Assembly (NCBI RefSeq): GCF_026262505.1
Contig: NC_067205.1
Span: forward strand, 2,852,001 to 2,916,000
Length of the DNA: 64,000 nucleotides
Direction of reading: 5' to 3'
Origin: Trichomonas vaginalis G3
Taxonomy: Eukaryota > Parabasalia > Trichomonadida > Trichomonadidae
The notes under the pieces are model-generated. The model saw only the letters and a program-made list of their open reading frames with translations. It made no database searches and was not told where the DNA came from. Made by a program: the position numbers and the translations under genes. Shown in pieces: positions 18,393 to 30,224 of this stretch (within the stretch, counting starts at the first letter, position 1; each line of letters opens with the position of its first letter).

Positions 18393-18500
18393 AATGACCT
18401 CATTCATGACCTCATTGCTGACAAAAATAAATGACCTCATTCATGACCTCATTGCTGACAAAAATAAATGACCTCATTGCTGACAAAAATAAATGACCTC
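18393..18500. repeat. ATGACCTCATT tandem repeat between convergent genes
   Basis: Several copies of ATGACCTCATTCATGACCTC / ATTGCTGACAAAAATAA in direct tandem lie between the 3' end of the penton-like gene and the 3' end of the polymerase gene. The last unit overlaps the polymerase stop codon. It may act as a two-way transcript end or be simple slippage. Confidence 0.75.
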
Positions 18501-21500
18501 AGAACTTCAACATACGAATAAAGCTTGTTTTAGTCGTTATTGAGAAGTTAAACTTCTCTTCAAAGCAAGGTTGACATGACTTACATAAGTCAAATCCAAT
18601 CTCTTGACCGTCATAAAGTGCTTTGTAAAGTTTCATTAAACTGAACTCAGAGTCTTTGTCATATGTTCCTTGCGGAACCATTAAACCTTTATCTTCATCA
18701 TAGAAACACTGAACAGAGTCAGGAAACATTTCATTAGCGGTTAAAGCAATAACATCTTGCTTCACGCCTTTCATTCTGCAGTGAAATGCAACTTCATTTA
18801 AATCATTCGTGAGTAAGTCTATGTAAGTCTTCTTTCCACAAAATATTGACTTGTATGCTAAACTTTGTTTATCTTTTGTGATTTCTGCAAAGTCGCTATG
18901 AAATTGACCAAGGTTTTTACCAATGAGAACTCTTCCATAACGTTTCTCAAACTCTTCAGCTAAACGAGGGATATCTTCATTGTAGAGATGCATACTGTCC
19001 GTATCGCTATAAAAGATGTCCATTCCTAAGTCCTCAGCAGTACAGAATACTTCACACATTATTCTCTTCGACATAGACAGAATGTTAACACCAAGTGGAC
19101 AGAAGTTAAAGTGTCTGCAAATGCTTTTCGTTAGCTTGAAAATAGTTTTATCTGAACCATCCAAACCTTCAAATTTAATGATATGGTTGTAGTTTCTGAT
19201 GGCATATCTTATAGCATCTTTGTCATTTACTATGGTTATTTTTGACTCAATAGGAGAAAGAATAGTTTTGCCATAAATACTGTTCAGAATGAGCTTTATA
19301 TTTTCTTGAAAAGGATTTCCTTCTTTCTTATACTTTAACCTTAACTCAAACAACTTCTTTACTTCATCTCTTATTCTAATATCTCTGTTTCCATCGTAAT
19401 AGTATCCTTGCAACACTTCACATTTGACACCTTGATATTTTATGAGGTCTTGTAATGTTATATGGTCAACATACATTAAACAGCAAGTGTTTGAACTTCT
19501 GGGAACGTTAAGTTCTGGATTTAGTTCAGGGTCACAAACTATTAAAGGAAAGTGTCTATGTATTCCAATCTCTGTTATCTTAATGAGAACAAAGAAGCCA
19601 GACATAAACTTTTCACCAATGGGTTCCTTTTGGTCGTCATCGAATAAATGTCTCATGAGATACTCTGTGCTTAACATTTCTTTCTTCATAACCTTTGGAA
19701 TACCTTCTAAAGTATAAAGTCTTGCTATAGCTGATGGATATAATGAAACAGCGTCGAAATCAGCAATGAGTTTCTTTTCGCTCTTTTGTTTAATGTTATC
19801 TGACAGCATACATCTTCCACCTTGAATACAGCGTGAAATAAATTCTCTTGGTTTATTTGAGAGGTCATATAAATTTCCATTCGGGAAGTACACTCTGTTC
19901 TCAAACAATTTGTTAGCAATTGAACAAATACTAACGTAGTCATAAACGTTTAAATCAAATTCTTTCAATATGTCATTGCGGAACTTAACAAAACCTTCTC
20001 TTAAAATTCTTACATCTTGTTTGCAATAAAATGTGCTATACTTTTCTAAGTCGAAGTGGTTTCATCTATTCTGCAACCTTTGATGGAATCTATGTTTTTC
20101 ATGAATGTATCTGCATCCCGGATAAACTTACATGCTTCAGAAATGACACCAGTTCTGTTGTCATTTGCTAACAAAACACTGCTGTAGTAGTTATATGGAA
20201 ATACTTCTTTCGGTCCTGTTTGTAAGTTAAACATAGCAGGAAATAGTTTAAGCTTCTTATTTATAACACTGTAAGAGTCTTTTATAATAATTGCCCTTCC
20301 TTTATATAAGCCAGTTATTTGCATTGTTCGTGAACCTTTAATGATGGGAGTTCCTTTCACTTCTGTCATGTGTCTTAAGATGAAGTTTATATCATAACTG
20401 AGGTTATGGAAATATATTAAACTCTTGTCAGGAAGTCGTTCCAAAAATTCTGTTGCACAGTTCTGACCCCAAATGCTTTCACTCACTGAACCATCTTCAC
20501 TGTCATAACAGATGTTAAAAGCTTTATGAAAGCCGTCTGTGCTACACTCAAAGTCAGCAAAGAAAACGTGCTCAGGAATGAACTTGCACTTATTTTTATT
20601 TACTTCTTTTGACTCGGCTTTCTTCTTCAGTTGTACACAATACTTTGGAGCATATGTCAAATCTTTAAATGGTGCAAGGTTCTGTTTATATAAGTCAGTC
20701 GTATATGTGAAAAGTTCTCCATAAGAAATAGGTTCGAAATATTTGCACTCCCACAATGTTTTCATAACATCCCATAACGGTGTTGTTCTATCATAACGAA
20801 CTACATATTTATCTTCTCTCTTTGTATAAATCTTCATTGTTTCTCAATGTTCATTCCACCACACTCCTTCAAGATTTCTATATAGTTGCGAATGAAATAT
20901 GTTGTCATTGGTAATCTTTCATTTAGCATGTAGTGGTCTTCAACAAGAAGTAAGTCAATAGTTCTAACAGTTTCACATTCTTTTGGTATGTATCTCTTTA
21001 TTTCATTATGTCTTGAGTCATTGAAATAACCAATGGTAACATTAAATGCTATACCTGTTGCGTCAGAAATTTCTTGTACTTTACTTTGAGGAAAGTCTCT
21101 AACACGAATGACTTCTCTCATGTGGTCAATAGTCTCTCCATCTACTCCAGCCTGAATGCAAGCATAAACGAAACAATTGTCTTCTGTCATAAGTGCTGCA
21201 GTTCTTTTGTTCAATTCATTGAAGATTTGGTAGCGTCAAGATTTATAGGTAATGTGCAAAGATACTTCCAGAACTGACCGCTTCTCTTCTTATAAAACTT
21301 CTTTTCACCATTATCTTTCCAAAAGCTTTCTATAAGTGCTGGGTTTCCTGTTTGCTTAAGAGCTTCCAAAATGGCTTTCTGGTCATTTGTCAGTGTGCTT
21401 TCATCTCTATATGGTCTCTTTTTTGGTTTGCCTTTCTTTACATCTGACATCGTTAAGCCTTCATATTCTGTTAAATCATACATCTTTATTTCGTAAGATT

Positions 21501-22275
21501 CTTTATGTTTGTCAAGAAGAAGTCATAGTGCATTTCAACAATACCTGCAGCATTTGCTTCTATCTCTGATATAAAGTTCTCCTTCAAGAGCTGATGTAGT
21601 AATGTTCCAATATTATTGAGGTTTAACGTAGAACATTCATACTTTCCACCAAGTTTATAACATACCATCCATCTCTGTTGTGAGTTTATTTTAATTTTCT
21701 CTAAGAGTCTCATGAAAACCTTACCGAAATGTTTGTGTAAGTAGTCTCTGTTTGGTTCATCTAAAGCTTCGATGTTAAAGTCAATGAGTCTATTGCCTGA
21801 CTTCACATTTCTCTTCCTATTCTCTTCATCTTTCTTTAACCATCTCTCACCTTCTTTTGGTTTGTCGTCAATGGAACGAATGACATCGTTAGCTTTGCGA
21901 ACTTGTTCTATAGCGCTCTTAAACATCTCTCTTCTCTGTTGTTTCAGTGTGTCGTCTCTTCTTCTTGTTTCACCAACGTTTGCATTTGTTATGTCAAACA
22001 TTTCTCTTCTTACTTCATGAGGTACTGAACGTCTATGATATAAGTCAATAGCAACGTCATTTAAAGGAAATGCTCTTGCATGGACTTCGTCCTCGCCGCG
22101 TTGCGGCTTTATGAACTCATGAATTCTATCATAACTTATTGCACCATTATAGTCTTTAATGAAGTCAGCGAGTGCTTTTTTGTTTGTTGCGTAATGTTTG
22201 CAACATCTATATTAGCTTCTGTAAGAAGTTGTTTTATTTCCGAGTGTTCTAACTTAGACAACTTCCGATACATCT
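18499..22275 (-). pseudogene. polB: Protein-primed type B DNA polymerase, element C (broken)
   Basis: Replicates the element by protein priming from the terminal repeats. All type B landmarks are visible: exonuclease segments (HVFFADFECSTDG near 20590; YFHNLSYDINFIL near 20410), palm motif A (DFDAVSLYPS near 19750), motif B (LNSIYGKT near 19275), motif C (FYSDTDSMHLY near 19000) and KKTYIDL near 18830. An N-terminal extension with ENCFVYACIQAG-type residues also occurs in element B's copy. The region has roughly half a dozen breaks and is a fossil. Confidence 0.88.
22082..22107. repeat. Mini-hairpin doublet 1 of element C
   Basis: GGAC-TTC-GTCC (22082-22092) and GCCGC-GTT-GCGGC (22095-22107), two nt apart. 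On the other strand they read GCCGC-AAC-GCGGC, GA, GGAC-GAA-GTCC. Similar doublets lie at 25166-25194, 31221-31253 and 34204-34229. Confidence 0.75.
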
Positions 22276-22364
22276 TTAGTAGGAAATAAAAAAAATATTT
22301 TTTGAAAAAATTAGATTAGATTTTTTTAAGTTATTTTTCAAAATAATTTAATATTTTTATTTTA

Positions 22365-22838
22365 ATGAAACACATGCAAGATTGCAAGTTCTTTTCATAC
22401 AATGCTCTCGCTACTGCCATCAAGAATGAGTTCAATAATGCTTCAAATGTTAATGTTATCTTTAACAAGAAGTTTGTGAAAGAATCTAAGTTTGGTCAGT
22501 ATGTCAGACCATTAGCTATCGTCATTGACCGCAAACGTTATACTTCACAAGAGTTAGCAGTAGTTTTGAAACAAAAGAGTTTCTTCGTGAATGTCAAAGA
22601 TACTCATTATACTGTTATAAAGAACTCTAATATTGACTTCTTCAGTATTGCTTTAAATCTTTCCGAACAGAAAGAATATAAGAAGGGTGAAACAAATGTG
22701 AAATATTATCCTTCATCTCTGAAGACAATAACGAACAAAGATGTTATACAGAAATTCTTACCAAAGGTTGAAGAAGCTTCTATTGACATTGACGAAGGAA
22801 GTGAAATGGTTGAAGAAATAGACCCTGAAGCTATTTAA
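22365..22838 (+). CDS. Polinton protein with acidic tail, 157 aa (SSB-like by shape)
   Basis: Begins MKHMQDCKFFSYNALATAIK. The body is basic and beta-rich (QYVRPLAIVIDRKRYTSQEL), and the last 20 residues are acidic, ending EMVEEIDPEAI. The gene at 48533 in element B has a similar size and ends NIDIDPEMF. A basic beta body with an acidic tip is typical of single-strand DNA-binding proteins, which protein-primed replication needs; this is only inference. It is divergent from the polymerase gene. Confidence 0.5.
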   Translation: MKHMQDCKFFSYNALATAIKNEFNNASNVNVIFNKKFVKESKFGQYVRPLAIVIDRKRYTSQELAVVLKQKSFFVNVKDTHYTVIKNSNIDFFSIALNLSEQKEYKKGETNVKYYPSSLKTITNKDVIQKFLPKVEEASIDIDEGSEMVEEIDPEAI

Positions 22839-22856
22839 GCAAAAATATATTTTTGG

Positions 22857-23072
22857 TTAGTCTTCATATCGATATTTTACAACAATTCCCCAATGTATAA
22901 ACTTTTCATACGCTTTTTCATAAGCTTTATATACCTTCAGAAATTTTGCATAATCTTTAGAAGCATTTAGATATTGTTTAAATGCTTTGTATGTCTTCAG
23001 AAATTTTGCATAATCTTTTACATGTTGTTCGTTCTCTTCTTCTGTCATGAGTTCCGAATATTCTAAATTCAT
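22857..23072 (-). CDS. Small helical repeat protein, 71 aa
   Basis: Contains two near copies of a KDYAKFLKTYKAFKQYLNAS / KDYAKFLKVYKAYEKAYEKF unit, an amphipathic Lys/Tyr/Phe helix. It is convergent with the 157-aa gene (18 bp apart). Function unknown. Confidence 0.45.
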   Translation of the reverse strand: MNLEYSELMTEEENEQHVKDYAKFLKTYKAFKQYLNASKDYAKFLKVYKAYEKAYEKFIHWGIVVKYRYED

Positions 23073-23126
23073 GTTCTTTCATATGAGATAAAATTTTATA
23101 AAAAAATAAAATTAGCTTAGATTTTT

Positions 23127-23970
23127 TTATTCTTCCTCTTTGAAGTTATCGAAATATTCTGTTATTTTTTCCTTCAGTAATGTTAAGTCTTCTTTGAATG
23201 TAAGTATTGTGCAACCTTTGATGTCATAGTGTGTTTGAGGAAGAGTATTTTTGACAATTTCCTTTATTTGCTCATTCGGTGTCATTGAAATCGGTAAGTT
23301 TTCACGATAGAACCAGTTTCTGTCAGATTTATATATTTTAGCTAAGTCATAAAAGCTCTTGTTGTTTCTTCTGACTAAATGCAACATAACCATCTTTATC
23401 TTCTTCTTTCTCCAACTCTTCAGTATATATCATATACTTATAACTCTTTTCCTTTCCTTTTGGTACTGAACGCGGTATTCTTTTCTGTATGCTTTTGTCT
23501 TTGGATTCAATGACTTCATCTTTTGCTTGAAGTTTCTTTTCCATCTCTCCACGTTCTGCTTTATATAGTTCATCTAACATCATGAAAATATAACAAGCAT
23601 AACGAGGTGAAGCCCACATTGCTACAGCATTTACTAAAAGTCTATGAACATAATAACCTTTCAAACCAGGAGCCAAATTCTTGCGATTTTCGTACGGAAT
23701 CTCTTCTCTCGGTTTTCCGAGGGAAGCAATCATATGAGGAAATTCTTCTAAAAGTTCTTTTGTCTGTTGGTTTTCAAACCAATGATATGCTTGCTTTGTA
23801 GAACGAAGAGCGTTCATTATACTTTGCATTTGGTACATATCGTCTTTGACCGAACGAATGAGACGTAACTGTTTGTTATACTGTATGTATTCGTATTCTT
23901 CATTTATGGCTTCATGAACGATAGCAATTGTTGTGTTCTCTGATGTTGACATTACTGTCTTTACATACAA
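23127..23970 (-). pseudogene. KilA-N/MSV199-type DNA-binding protein, element C copy (broken)
   Basis: Matches the gene at 46266-47120 in B. The N-terminal half has the fold pattern of Bro/KilA-N/MSV199 proteins (NGLRGYYVHRLLVNAVAMWA in B, then SPRYACYIFMMLDEL), followed by a Lys/Glu coiled coil and a C-terminal domain with IPRSVPKGKEKSYKYMIYTE, like the DUF3627 tail of viral MSV199 proteins. Such proteins are common accessory genes of large DNA viruses, probably transcription regulators. About one break. Confidence 0.65.
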
Positions 23971-24062
23971 AATAAAAAAATAAATAAAAAATAAAATTAG
24001 CGTTATTTTTCTAACTAATGAAATTCATTATTTTTGTGCTGAATTCAATAAAAATATAATTG

Positions 24063-24120
24063 AGGTGAAGAGGTGAGATCTCACCTGTTTTTTCACCTGT
24101 TTTTTCACCTCTTTTTTCAC
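24063..24120. repeat. GGTGA/TCACC array between module genes, element C
   Basis: AGGTGAAGA, GGTGAGATCTCACC, then three TCACC units with T-runs. The stop codon of the preceding gene is formed within it. It is followed on the other side by AATTGAATTC-type DNA and the start region of the KilA-N/MSV199 gene. Confidence 0.8.
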
Positions 24121-25081
24121 AAGCGTTTTACATGAATTGTACGATGTATATTTGAAATCCTAAACAATTTCGTAGCTTCTATTTCTTCTTTTAGTACATC
24201 AAAAGTTTTACCAATGCCGAAGGTTTCTTTATATTTCTTCTTGACGTCAGACAGAAGGAAATCTTCTGCTGTTGGATAGTTTTTATTAAGAAATGTCAAC
24301 ATATCCATTTTATCTTCTGCTGGCTTTTCTGCTTCTTTCTTTAAGTCTGCATAGTCGCTTCGCATTCTTTCTATCTCTTTGACTGAGTAGTTATATTTTC
24401 TTATTGCTGCTTTACATTTTGAACATTGCGGCATCGTTTTTGCGTTATACATTGAAATAAAACCAGCTAGAACAACTAAGGCGTCAATGGTTTTCTTTAA
24501 CTCAAAAGCTGCTGGTTTTATCTGTTCATTCATACCTTACCTCTTCTATCTTTATCTCTTATCTGCCATACACATTTTGCAACTAATGAAACAAAGTTAT
24601 CGTATGTCTTAAATTCTTCGGATTTGTAAAGGTCAGAAATATTTTTATAAACCATGTCGCAATCTTTGTCCATAACTTTATGGTTGCAATGAAAACCAAG
24701 GAATTCATAATTTACTTTACGTATGAATTTCTTAATTTCTACTGAGTCAGTTGCTTTGACTTCAATTTCGTCGAATTCAGGAATAGTTAGTTTTTGCTGC
24801 TGAATTTCAGGTAGTTTAGGCAAATGGTCGATGAGGTCCTCCATTTCATAAAGATACTGTTCATTTGTTTCATCTTTCGCACTACAGTCTAAATTACTTG
24901 TTAAAAGTTCTTGCTTTATCTTCTGGATTTCTGTTTCAAAAGTATATGAAGAAGGAATAAAGCTTTTCATCTCTACCAACATTGACGTAGGATTCATGAC
25001 TAGCGAGTTTGGTGCTGTAGTTGTTGACAGAGTCCCGCCGTTCGTGGTTTGAATTGTTGTTGTGCCGATTGTTGAAATCAT
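24117..25081 (-). pseudogene. Unknown module protein (MISTIG family), element C copy (broken)
   Basis: Matches the whole 312-aa gene at 45001-45939 in B at about nine residues in ten. It begins MISTIGTTTIQTT, is Glu/Lys rich and helical, and has a small Cys cluster (C-S-K-C in C, C-F-K-C in B). No family recognised. It is the middle gene of a three-gene module shared by B and C. About one break. Confidence 0.6.
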
Positions 25082-25160
25082 ATCTTTTATACAAAATAAA
25101 AAAATAAATAAAAATAAAACTAACTTTATTTTTTCTATCTTAAGGAAATTCATGAAAATT
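25082..25160 (-). promoter_or_regulatory. Shared leader of module genes
   Basis: On the minus strand: CTTAAGATAGAAAAAATAAA, GTTAGTTTTATTTTTATTTA, then TTTTTTATTTTGTATAAAAG and the ATG. The same 60-70 bp leader stands before the genes at 23970, 25970 (minus) and 45001, 46266 (plus), which points to common control. Confidence 0.65.
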
Positions 25161-25165
25161 CGTGA

Positions 25166-25194
25166 GACCCAAAGGGTCTGAGCCGCTAAGCGGC
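25166..25194. repeat. Mini-hairpin doublet 2 of element C
   Basis: GACCC-AAA-GGGTC (25166-25178), TGA, GCCGC-TAA-GCGGC (25182-25194), then GAGGGTGAA leading straight into the palindromic array at 25197. Confidence 0.8.
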
Positions 25195-25196
25195 GA

Positions 25197-25245
25197 GGGT
25201 GAAAAAACATGTGAAAAAACGGGTGAGATCTCACCTCTTCACCTC
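25197..25245. repeat. GGTGA/TCACC array, element C
   Basis: Reverse-oriented array: GGGTGAAAAAACATGTGAAA, then GGTGAGATCTCACC, CTTCACCTC and a nearby GAATTC. It separates the MISTIG gene leader from the 3' end of the KilA-N gene. Confidence 0.8.
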
Positions 25246-25286
25246 AATTATATTTTTGGTGAATTCAATAAAAATAAATGGTTCAT

Positions 25287-25970
25287 TTACTCACAATATT
25301 TTTGTACAAAACGACCCCAAACTTTTAACTTCTTTTCTGCAGTTTCTAATGCCATCTTAACGAGTTCATATTCTCTAAATTCTCTCTTTAAATCTTCTTG
25401 TTCCCATTGGTCTAGTTCGTATGGAGAATCTCTATAACCATAACATATCTCACGTTCATGTTCTAATTGTTTTTCGCACATTTTTCTAACTTCTTCTTCA
25501 AACAAATGTTTAGCATTCTCTGCCGTATCTTCGAGTTCTTCTTCATCTAATTTCTCATGAACTTTCTTGTCTATGGAGTCTATAATATCTTTGACATAAA
25601 ATGCATACTTTACAGAGCACCATTCAGCAACAAAATGAACGAGGTCAGGATGTATGTAAATACCTTTGAATTCATTTATAACACCCTTAGTAAGCTCATA
25701 AAATGCTTGTTTTGAGGTCGAGCCACTTTTGGCTTGACCGTATTCTTTCAACCAAAACTCAAGAATTTCCTGCATTTTAGCACTATTGAGAAATCTGTTT
25801 AAATGGTTTAACCTTCCCGCTTCTCTTGCCATCTTTGTTGCATTAATGTAACCATCCTTGTCTCTACGTAAGACTTCAATACCATTATAAGTGCCTTTTG
25901 TGAATGTTTCGCCATTAGATTTGTTCGTGAATGTTTTTGCTTCGACTGACATTTCTTTTCTTACATACAA
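25287..25970 (-). CDS. KilA-N domain protein, element C, 227 aa
   Basis: A clear KilA-N DNA-binding domain occupies about residues 10-110: NGIEVLRRDKDGYINATKMA, then HLNRFLNSAKMQEILEFW, then GVINEFKGIYIHPDLVHFVA followed by EWCSVKYAFYVKDIIDSI. The C-terminal half is a Glu/Lys-rich coiled coil. Proteins of this type are scattered among large DNA viruses, phages and Polintons and are thought to act in gene regulation or host interaction. The gene looks whole here; only a fragment of the homologue survives in B (44546-44869). Confidence 0.85.
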   Translation of the reverse strand: MYVRKEMSVEAKTFTNKSNGETFTKGTYNGIEVLRRDKDGYINATKMAREAGRLNHLNRFLNSAKMQEILEFWLKEYGQAKSGSTSKQAFYELTKGVINEFKGIYIHPDLVHFVAEWCSVKYAFYVKDIIDSIDKKVHEKLDEEELEDTAENAKHLFEEEVRKMCEKQLEHEREICYGYRDSPYELDQWEQEDLKREFREYELVKMALETAEKKLKVWGRFVQKYCE

Positions 25971-26042
25971 AATAAAAAAAATAAATAAAAATAAAACTAA
26001 CTTTATTTTTTTCTATCTTAAGGAAATTCATGAAAATTCGTG

Positions 26043-26071
26043 AGGGTGAAAAAAGAGGTGAGATTTCACCT
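26043..26071. repeat. Short GGTGA/TCACC array, element C
   Basis: GGGTGAAAAAAGA then GGTGAGATTTCACC (one mismatch from a perfect palindrome). It lies upstream of the KilA-N gene leader and 40 bp from the 3' end of the integrase gene. Confidence 0.7.
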
Positions 26072-26109
26072 AAAAATTATTTTGTCTGATTTACATCTAA
26101 TGAAAAAGT

Positions 26110-27195
26110 TTAGAAGAATTTTCTTATTCTTTCTGGCTTATTTTTGTCTTTCCAGTACTCCCGCTCTAATGGTCCCAGATGTGTTGGCTTCGACTCTCTC
26201 AAGTTCTTAGATGGTATAACATCTTCAACGCCTCCTTCATATCTTACTTTATAAGTGTCATCGTTTATGTTATAGCCAAGTATTTCAATAACCACTCCTC
26301 GCTTTGCTTCGTCAATGGTTTTAGCAAGTTTGCCATTACTACTTTCGACTAATTTATGACGAGGGTAAAATGCTATGGAGTCGTCAGCAGCTTTTATAAG
26401 ATATCCATTACCTTGCGTAGAGTCTACGATATAATAGTTTCTACTTAACCTTAAACGTTTCTTTGTCAACGGTTTGTCGTCAAGAACTACACGAACTTTT
26501 GTACCAGGAATGAGGGTAAATTGTGTTGAATTTCTGATATTTTGTGTTTGGCTTCGTTTCTTTTGTATATACTTTTCTTCTTGTTGTTGTGTCATTGAAT
26601 TTGGTGTATGTCCTGTTGTAGAATGTGTTGAGGAATTATATACTTCGAGAAAATGTTTCATTGTTTCTTCGGTAAAGTCTCGCTCTTGGTTTAAATCTCT
26701 GAGCGTTCTTATGAAGCGGTTTATGATGCCGAGTATGTTATGGTTATGGTCTTCAGTAGTGTAGTGAGTTATGTTATGCTTAATGAGAAAATCTGTGATT
26801 TCATTGCTGAGGTATGCACTGTCTTGGTCTGATGTTAAAGTACTTGGGCTATGTTCTGCTACAAACTTTTGTAAAACTCTTAACACTTCACGAGTTCCTT
26901 TATTTTTCATTGGATATGCATATGCTTTACAAGTGTTAACATTAATGAAGATGAGGAATGGTTTATGTCCTCCTTTTCTGCTTTGAATGAGAGTGTCAAA
27001 TTGGTATGCGTCAGGAGTGTTGGAGTAAATTGGTAAAAAGTAGTCGTAAGGGTTTATTTTTGTTTGATGTACAACATTTTTGTCAAAGAACCTTTTCACT
27101 TCAGCTCTGTTAGTAAATCCCCAACTCTTTGCAGCTTCATTGAACTTCTTAAATGACCTCCATGGATGTTGTTCGAATACTTCTTTCAAGCTCAT
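26110..27195 (-). CDS. Polinton rve-type integrase, element C, 361 aa
   Basis: Catalyses strand transfer of element ends into new sites. The retroviral-type catalytic core lies around residues 55-190: DYFLPIYSNTPDAYQFDTLI, then LIFINVNTCKAYAYPM, STLTSDQDSAYLSNEITDFL with the D of the D-D-E core, and HNHNILGIINRFIRTLRDLN. The C-terminal part carries an SH3/chromo-like segment (DTYKVRYEGGVEDVIPSKNL), common in Polinton integrases. It is convergent in layout with the fibre gene upstream. The frame looks whole. Confidence 0.88.
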   Translation of the reverse strand: MSLKEVFEQHPWRSFKKFNEAAKSWGFTNRAEVKRFFDKNVVHQTKINPYDYFLPIYSNTPDAYQFDTLIQSRKGGHKPFLIFINVNTCKAYAYPMKNKGTREVLRVLQKFVAEHSPSTLTSDQDSAYLSNEITDFLIKHNITHYTTEDHNHNILGIINRFIRTLRDLNQERDFTEETMKHFLEVYNSSTHSTTGHTPNSMTQQQEEKYIQKKRSQTQNIRNSTQFTLIPGTKVRVVLDDKPLTKKRLRLSRNYYIVDSTQGNGYLIKAADDSIAFYPRHKLVESSNGKLAKTIDEAKRGVVIEILGYNINDDTYKVRYEGGVEDVIPSKNLRESKPTHLGPLEREYWKDKNKPERIRKFF

Positions 27196-27235
27196 TTATG
27201 TAAAGTTAAAGATTTTATTCTAGGCTCAAGCGCGT

Positions 27236-30207
27236 TCATTGAACGCGGTACCATGCAAATACAGTCACAAATGGTGGCATATAATCTGCACCCGAGCCTG
27301 TTGGATTTGTTGTGAAAGTGTGTGAATGATTTCCTCCTGGTTCAGTTGGTCGAAAAGTCTTTTTTGCTGAATTGTTATAAGATGGAGATAAAACGTCATG
27401 ACCAGCTTCATAGTCTGAGTTGTATAATGGGTGGTCTCTTAATGAGTGGCTATGGTCGCCAGAAAAGTTTGTCGTTCCTGTATGAGTGTGCGGTGGAAGG
27501 TTTGCTTCTTTAATTTTCTTCAAACCTCCTGTTTGCTTTGAATATCTAGCACAGTATAAGAATTTATCTACAATCTGCTTCCACGTACCAAAACCTAAAA
27601 CTGTTTCTGGATTTGTTGAGTTCATTGACGTATAAATAGAGCCTATAGGATATAATGTTTGAAGTATTTCAGTCTTTAATGTTTGAAACTCTGTTTTGTC
27701 AGCTTTCTTATCATATAAATCTTGAGCAGTGAATTTAACATTATTTTCATCATCCATGACATAAACATTTTTACAGCTAATTTCTTTCTTCGTTGTTATG
27801 TTTTCATTCGATGTTAAACCTTGTGGAAAGTTAGGAGGTTTATAATATAATGCATCCCCACCAGTTCCGCCAACCGTTCCTTCAATACTTTCTATAGCAA
27901 CAGTTGAGAAGGAGTTATGTGTATGTTCTTTGTCAGCTTTCTTATCTAACATTGCTGGTAGTTCATGTGTTTCAAAGTTTCTGGCATGACCTTCAATGTT
28001 CATACATTTACTATTTAAGGAGTTTAGTGTATCTTTTACGCTTGTACTTGGATTCTCTAAAGGTGCACTTGAACCAAGGGTATAGTTCAATATTATGTCG
28101 TCTGCTCTAACAGTAGTGAAGGATTCATGTGTATGGTTCTTGTCAGCTTTACTATTTAATGTAGCTTGAAGTTCATTTATATCGGAGATATTGTGTTTAT
28201 GAGATTTCAAAACTTTGTTCATTGCTTCAAGTTCATCTTTGCTGGCTTTACTTTTAATAGCATCTTCAAAAGTTATTTTTGCCTTAACTCTCAAAGTAAA
28301 TCTTGGTTCAACTAATACACCGTTAACAAAGAAGTATGAAGCATAAATTTCATTGTTATAACCAAATGCTTCTGGTGCTTTACCTGTGTCATACTGTACA
28401 GTACAGTATATGTCATAACCTTTAGCACGAATGAATTTATATCTTCTTTCATTAACATCTTCAGTGCTTATTTGTTCATCCTGTGTTAAATATCCATGGT
28501 AGTCCGTTATAATCTGTTCGTCTGAAGTTATATAATGAACGTGGTTCTTGACTTTATCACTCAGAGCTAAAAGCTCATTTTTGTCTGCTTTTTCGGCTAA
28601 TTTCTCATTAACATCATTCACTTCTAATTCAACTCTTCCGCCAGAACTCTTATTATCATTAATCTTTTTCATTAATTCAGTAATTACGTCATAAAGACTA
28701 TATTCTGTTTTCGGTTCTGTAAATAATGAGTCAAAATTTCTTTTCATCATTACATCGCTGACATTAATGATATCACCAATTCCTTTTTCATTTATTCTCT
28801 TCATTAATTCTGCAATAATGACGAATATATAATCTGTTAATTTATTCTCTTCATCGAGGGTTATAGAATGTTTTGAAATTGAATCATTAACTCCTCTAAA
28901 TAAATCAATAACTTCAGGATACACGTTTTTAATGTCTCGAATAACCCGACCAGTATCCTGTTGTTCATGTTCTTCGTTCCCGTCGTTACGTTGTTTTATA
29001 TCTCTAACCATCATCAACGCAGCCATAACCGGAGGGTTTGTTGCTACTGTTCGAAAATCTCCGTTATGTATGGTATATCTAAATAATTTCTTTGTGTTTG
29101 TTAAAACATTTGAAACAAGTCTTTTAAAACCATCTACAAAATTTCCTGTTTCACCTAATGTTCTTGCAGCATTTACAAGCTCACCCATTCCCGCTTTTGA
29201 CCCCAAAAACGTCCATATTGCATTTATTTCACTCTGTATAGTTGTCCATTCAGCGAAACTAACACCCGCATTCGCTAAGCTGAAAATGAAATTCAGTGGA
29301 TCGAACTTAATTCCACCTTCTTTTTCAATTTCAACGAACTCACTAACATGAGATTTTAAGTATTCTTTCGTTAAAATTGTTTTCCCCGATGTTATGTCAT
29401 TAACGAAACTATCACCGTCAAAAGTTAACGAATTCAATTTCGTCGTTGATGCTTTTATTTCATACACCGCTTTATCATAGTTTTTGGCTCACCTTCTTTA
29501 GAAGCATATGAAACATTAATGAATGAATTATATGTATTCGTGAATGAATTAAAATCAATGATTTTCATTAATGACGCCTTTAATGATTCATTTACTGTCG
29601 AATCCCTTAAAGTAATTAATGAACTGTCATTTATGAAAGGTACACTGCAAACCGTCGAGTTTGGATCAAATGCTGTAGTTGGTGCAGGAATATTAATGAT
29701 ATAAGTCATTAAATCATTAAGTGACGTAAATAATGTTGTCGTTTTTGATTTAATTTCTTTAGCATCTGTTATATATGGTAATTTTATTTCTGTAGTTTCT
29801 GAATTAAAGATATTCGCTAAAATGTTTTGTAAACTGTTTTGAACAGCTGTGTAAACCGTTGAATCCGGAACTCTTACGATTTCACCGTCCTTAATAAAAG
29901 GCATTGCACATGGTGTAGTGCTTGGGTCAAATCTTTTTGGGTTATGATTCAACATATATTCTAATGCTTCATAAACAGACCTATATACGGTTGTATTATC
30001 TTTTTCAATAATTTCACCGTCCTTTATAAACGGCATAGTACATGGAGTTAAAATAGGGTCAAACTTTTCATAGTCCTTCCATGTTATGTATTTCTCAGTA
30101 TTTCCATCAGTGATAACAATATATTTGTCAGTAAGTGTGAGAGAGTATTGACCAAAATATAAACGTTTAGCTCTGTCAGCTTCATACGCATATGCAGCTA
30201 TACTCAT
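27236..30207 (-). pseudogene. Phage-like tail-fibre/collar protein, element C (broken)
   Basis: The N-terminal part holds three to four repeats of FDPSTTPCAMPFIKDGEI. The middle has repeats around His-x-His (SHKHNISDINELQATLNSKA; KADKNHTH; KADKEHTH). The C-terminus is a classic phage tail-collar domain: PIGSIYTSMNSTNPETVLGF, GTWKQIVDKFLYCARY, then NLPPHTHTGTTNF and MPPFVTVFAWYRV. Such proteins are receptor-binding fibres in tailed phages. The region has about one break. Confidence 0.8.
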
Positions 30208-30224
30208 ATTTTAATGAGAATAAA

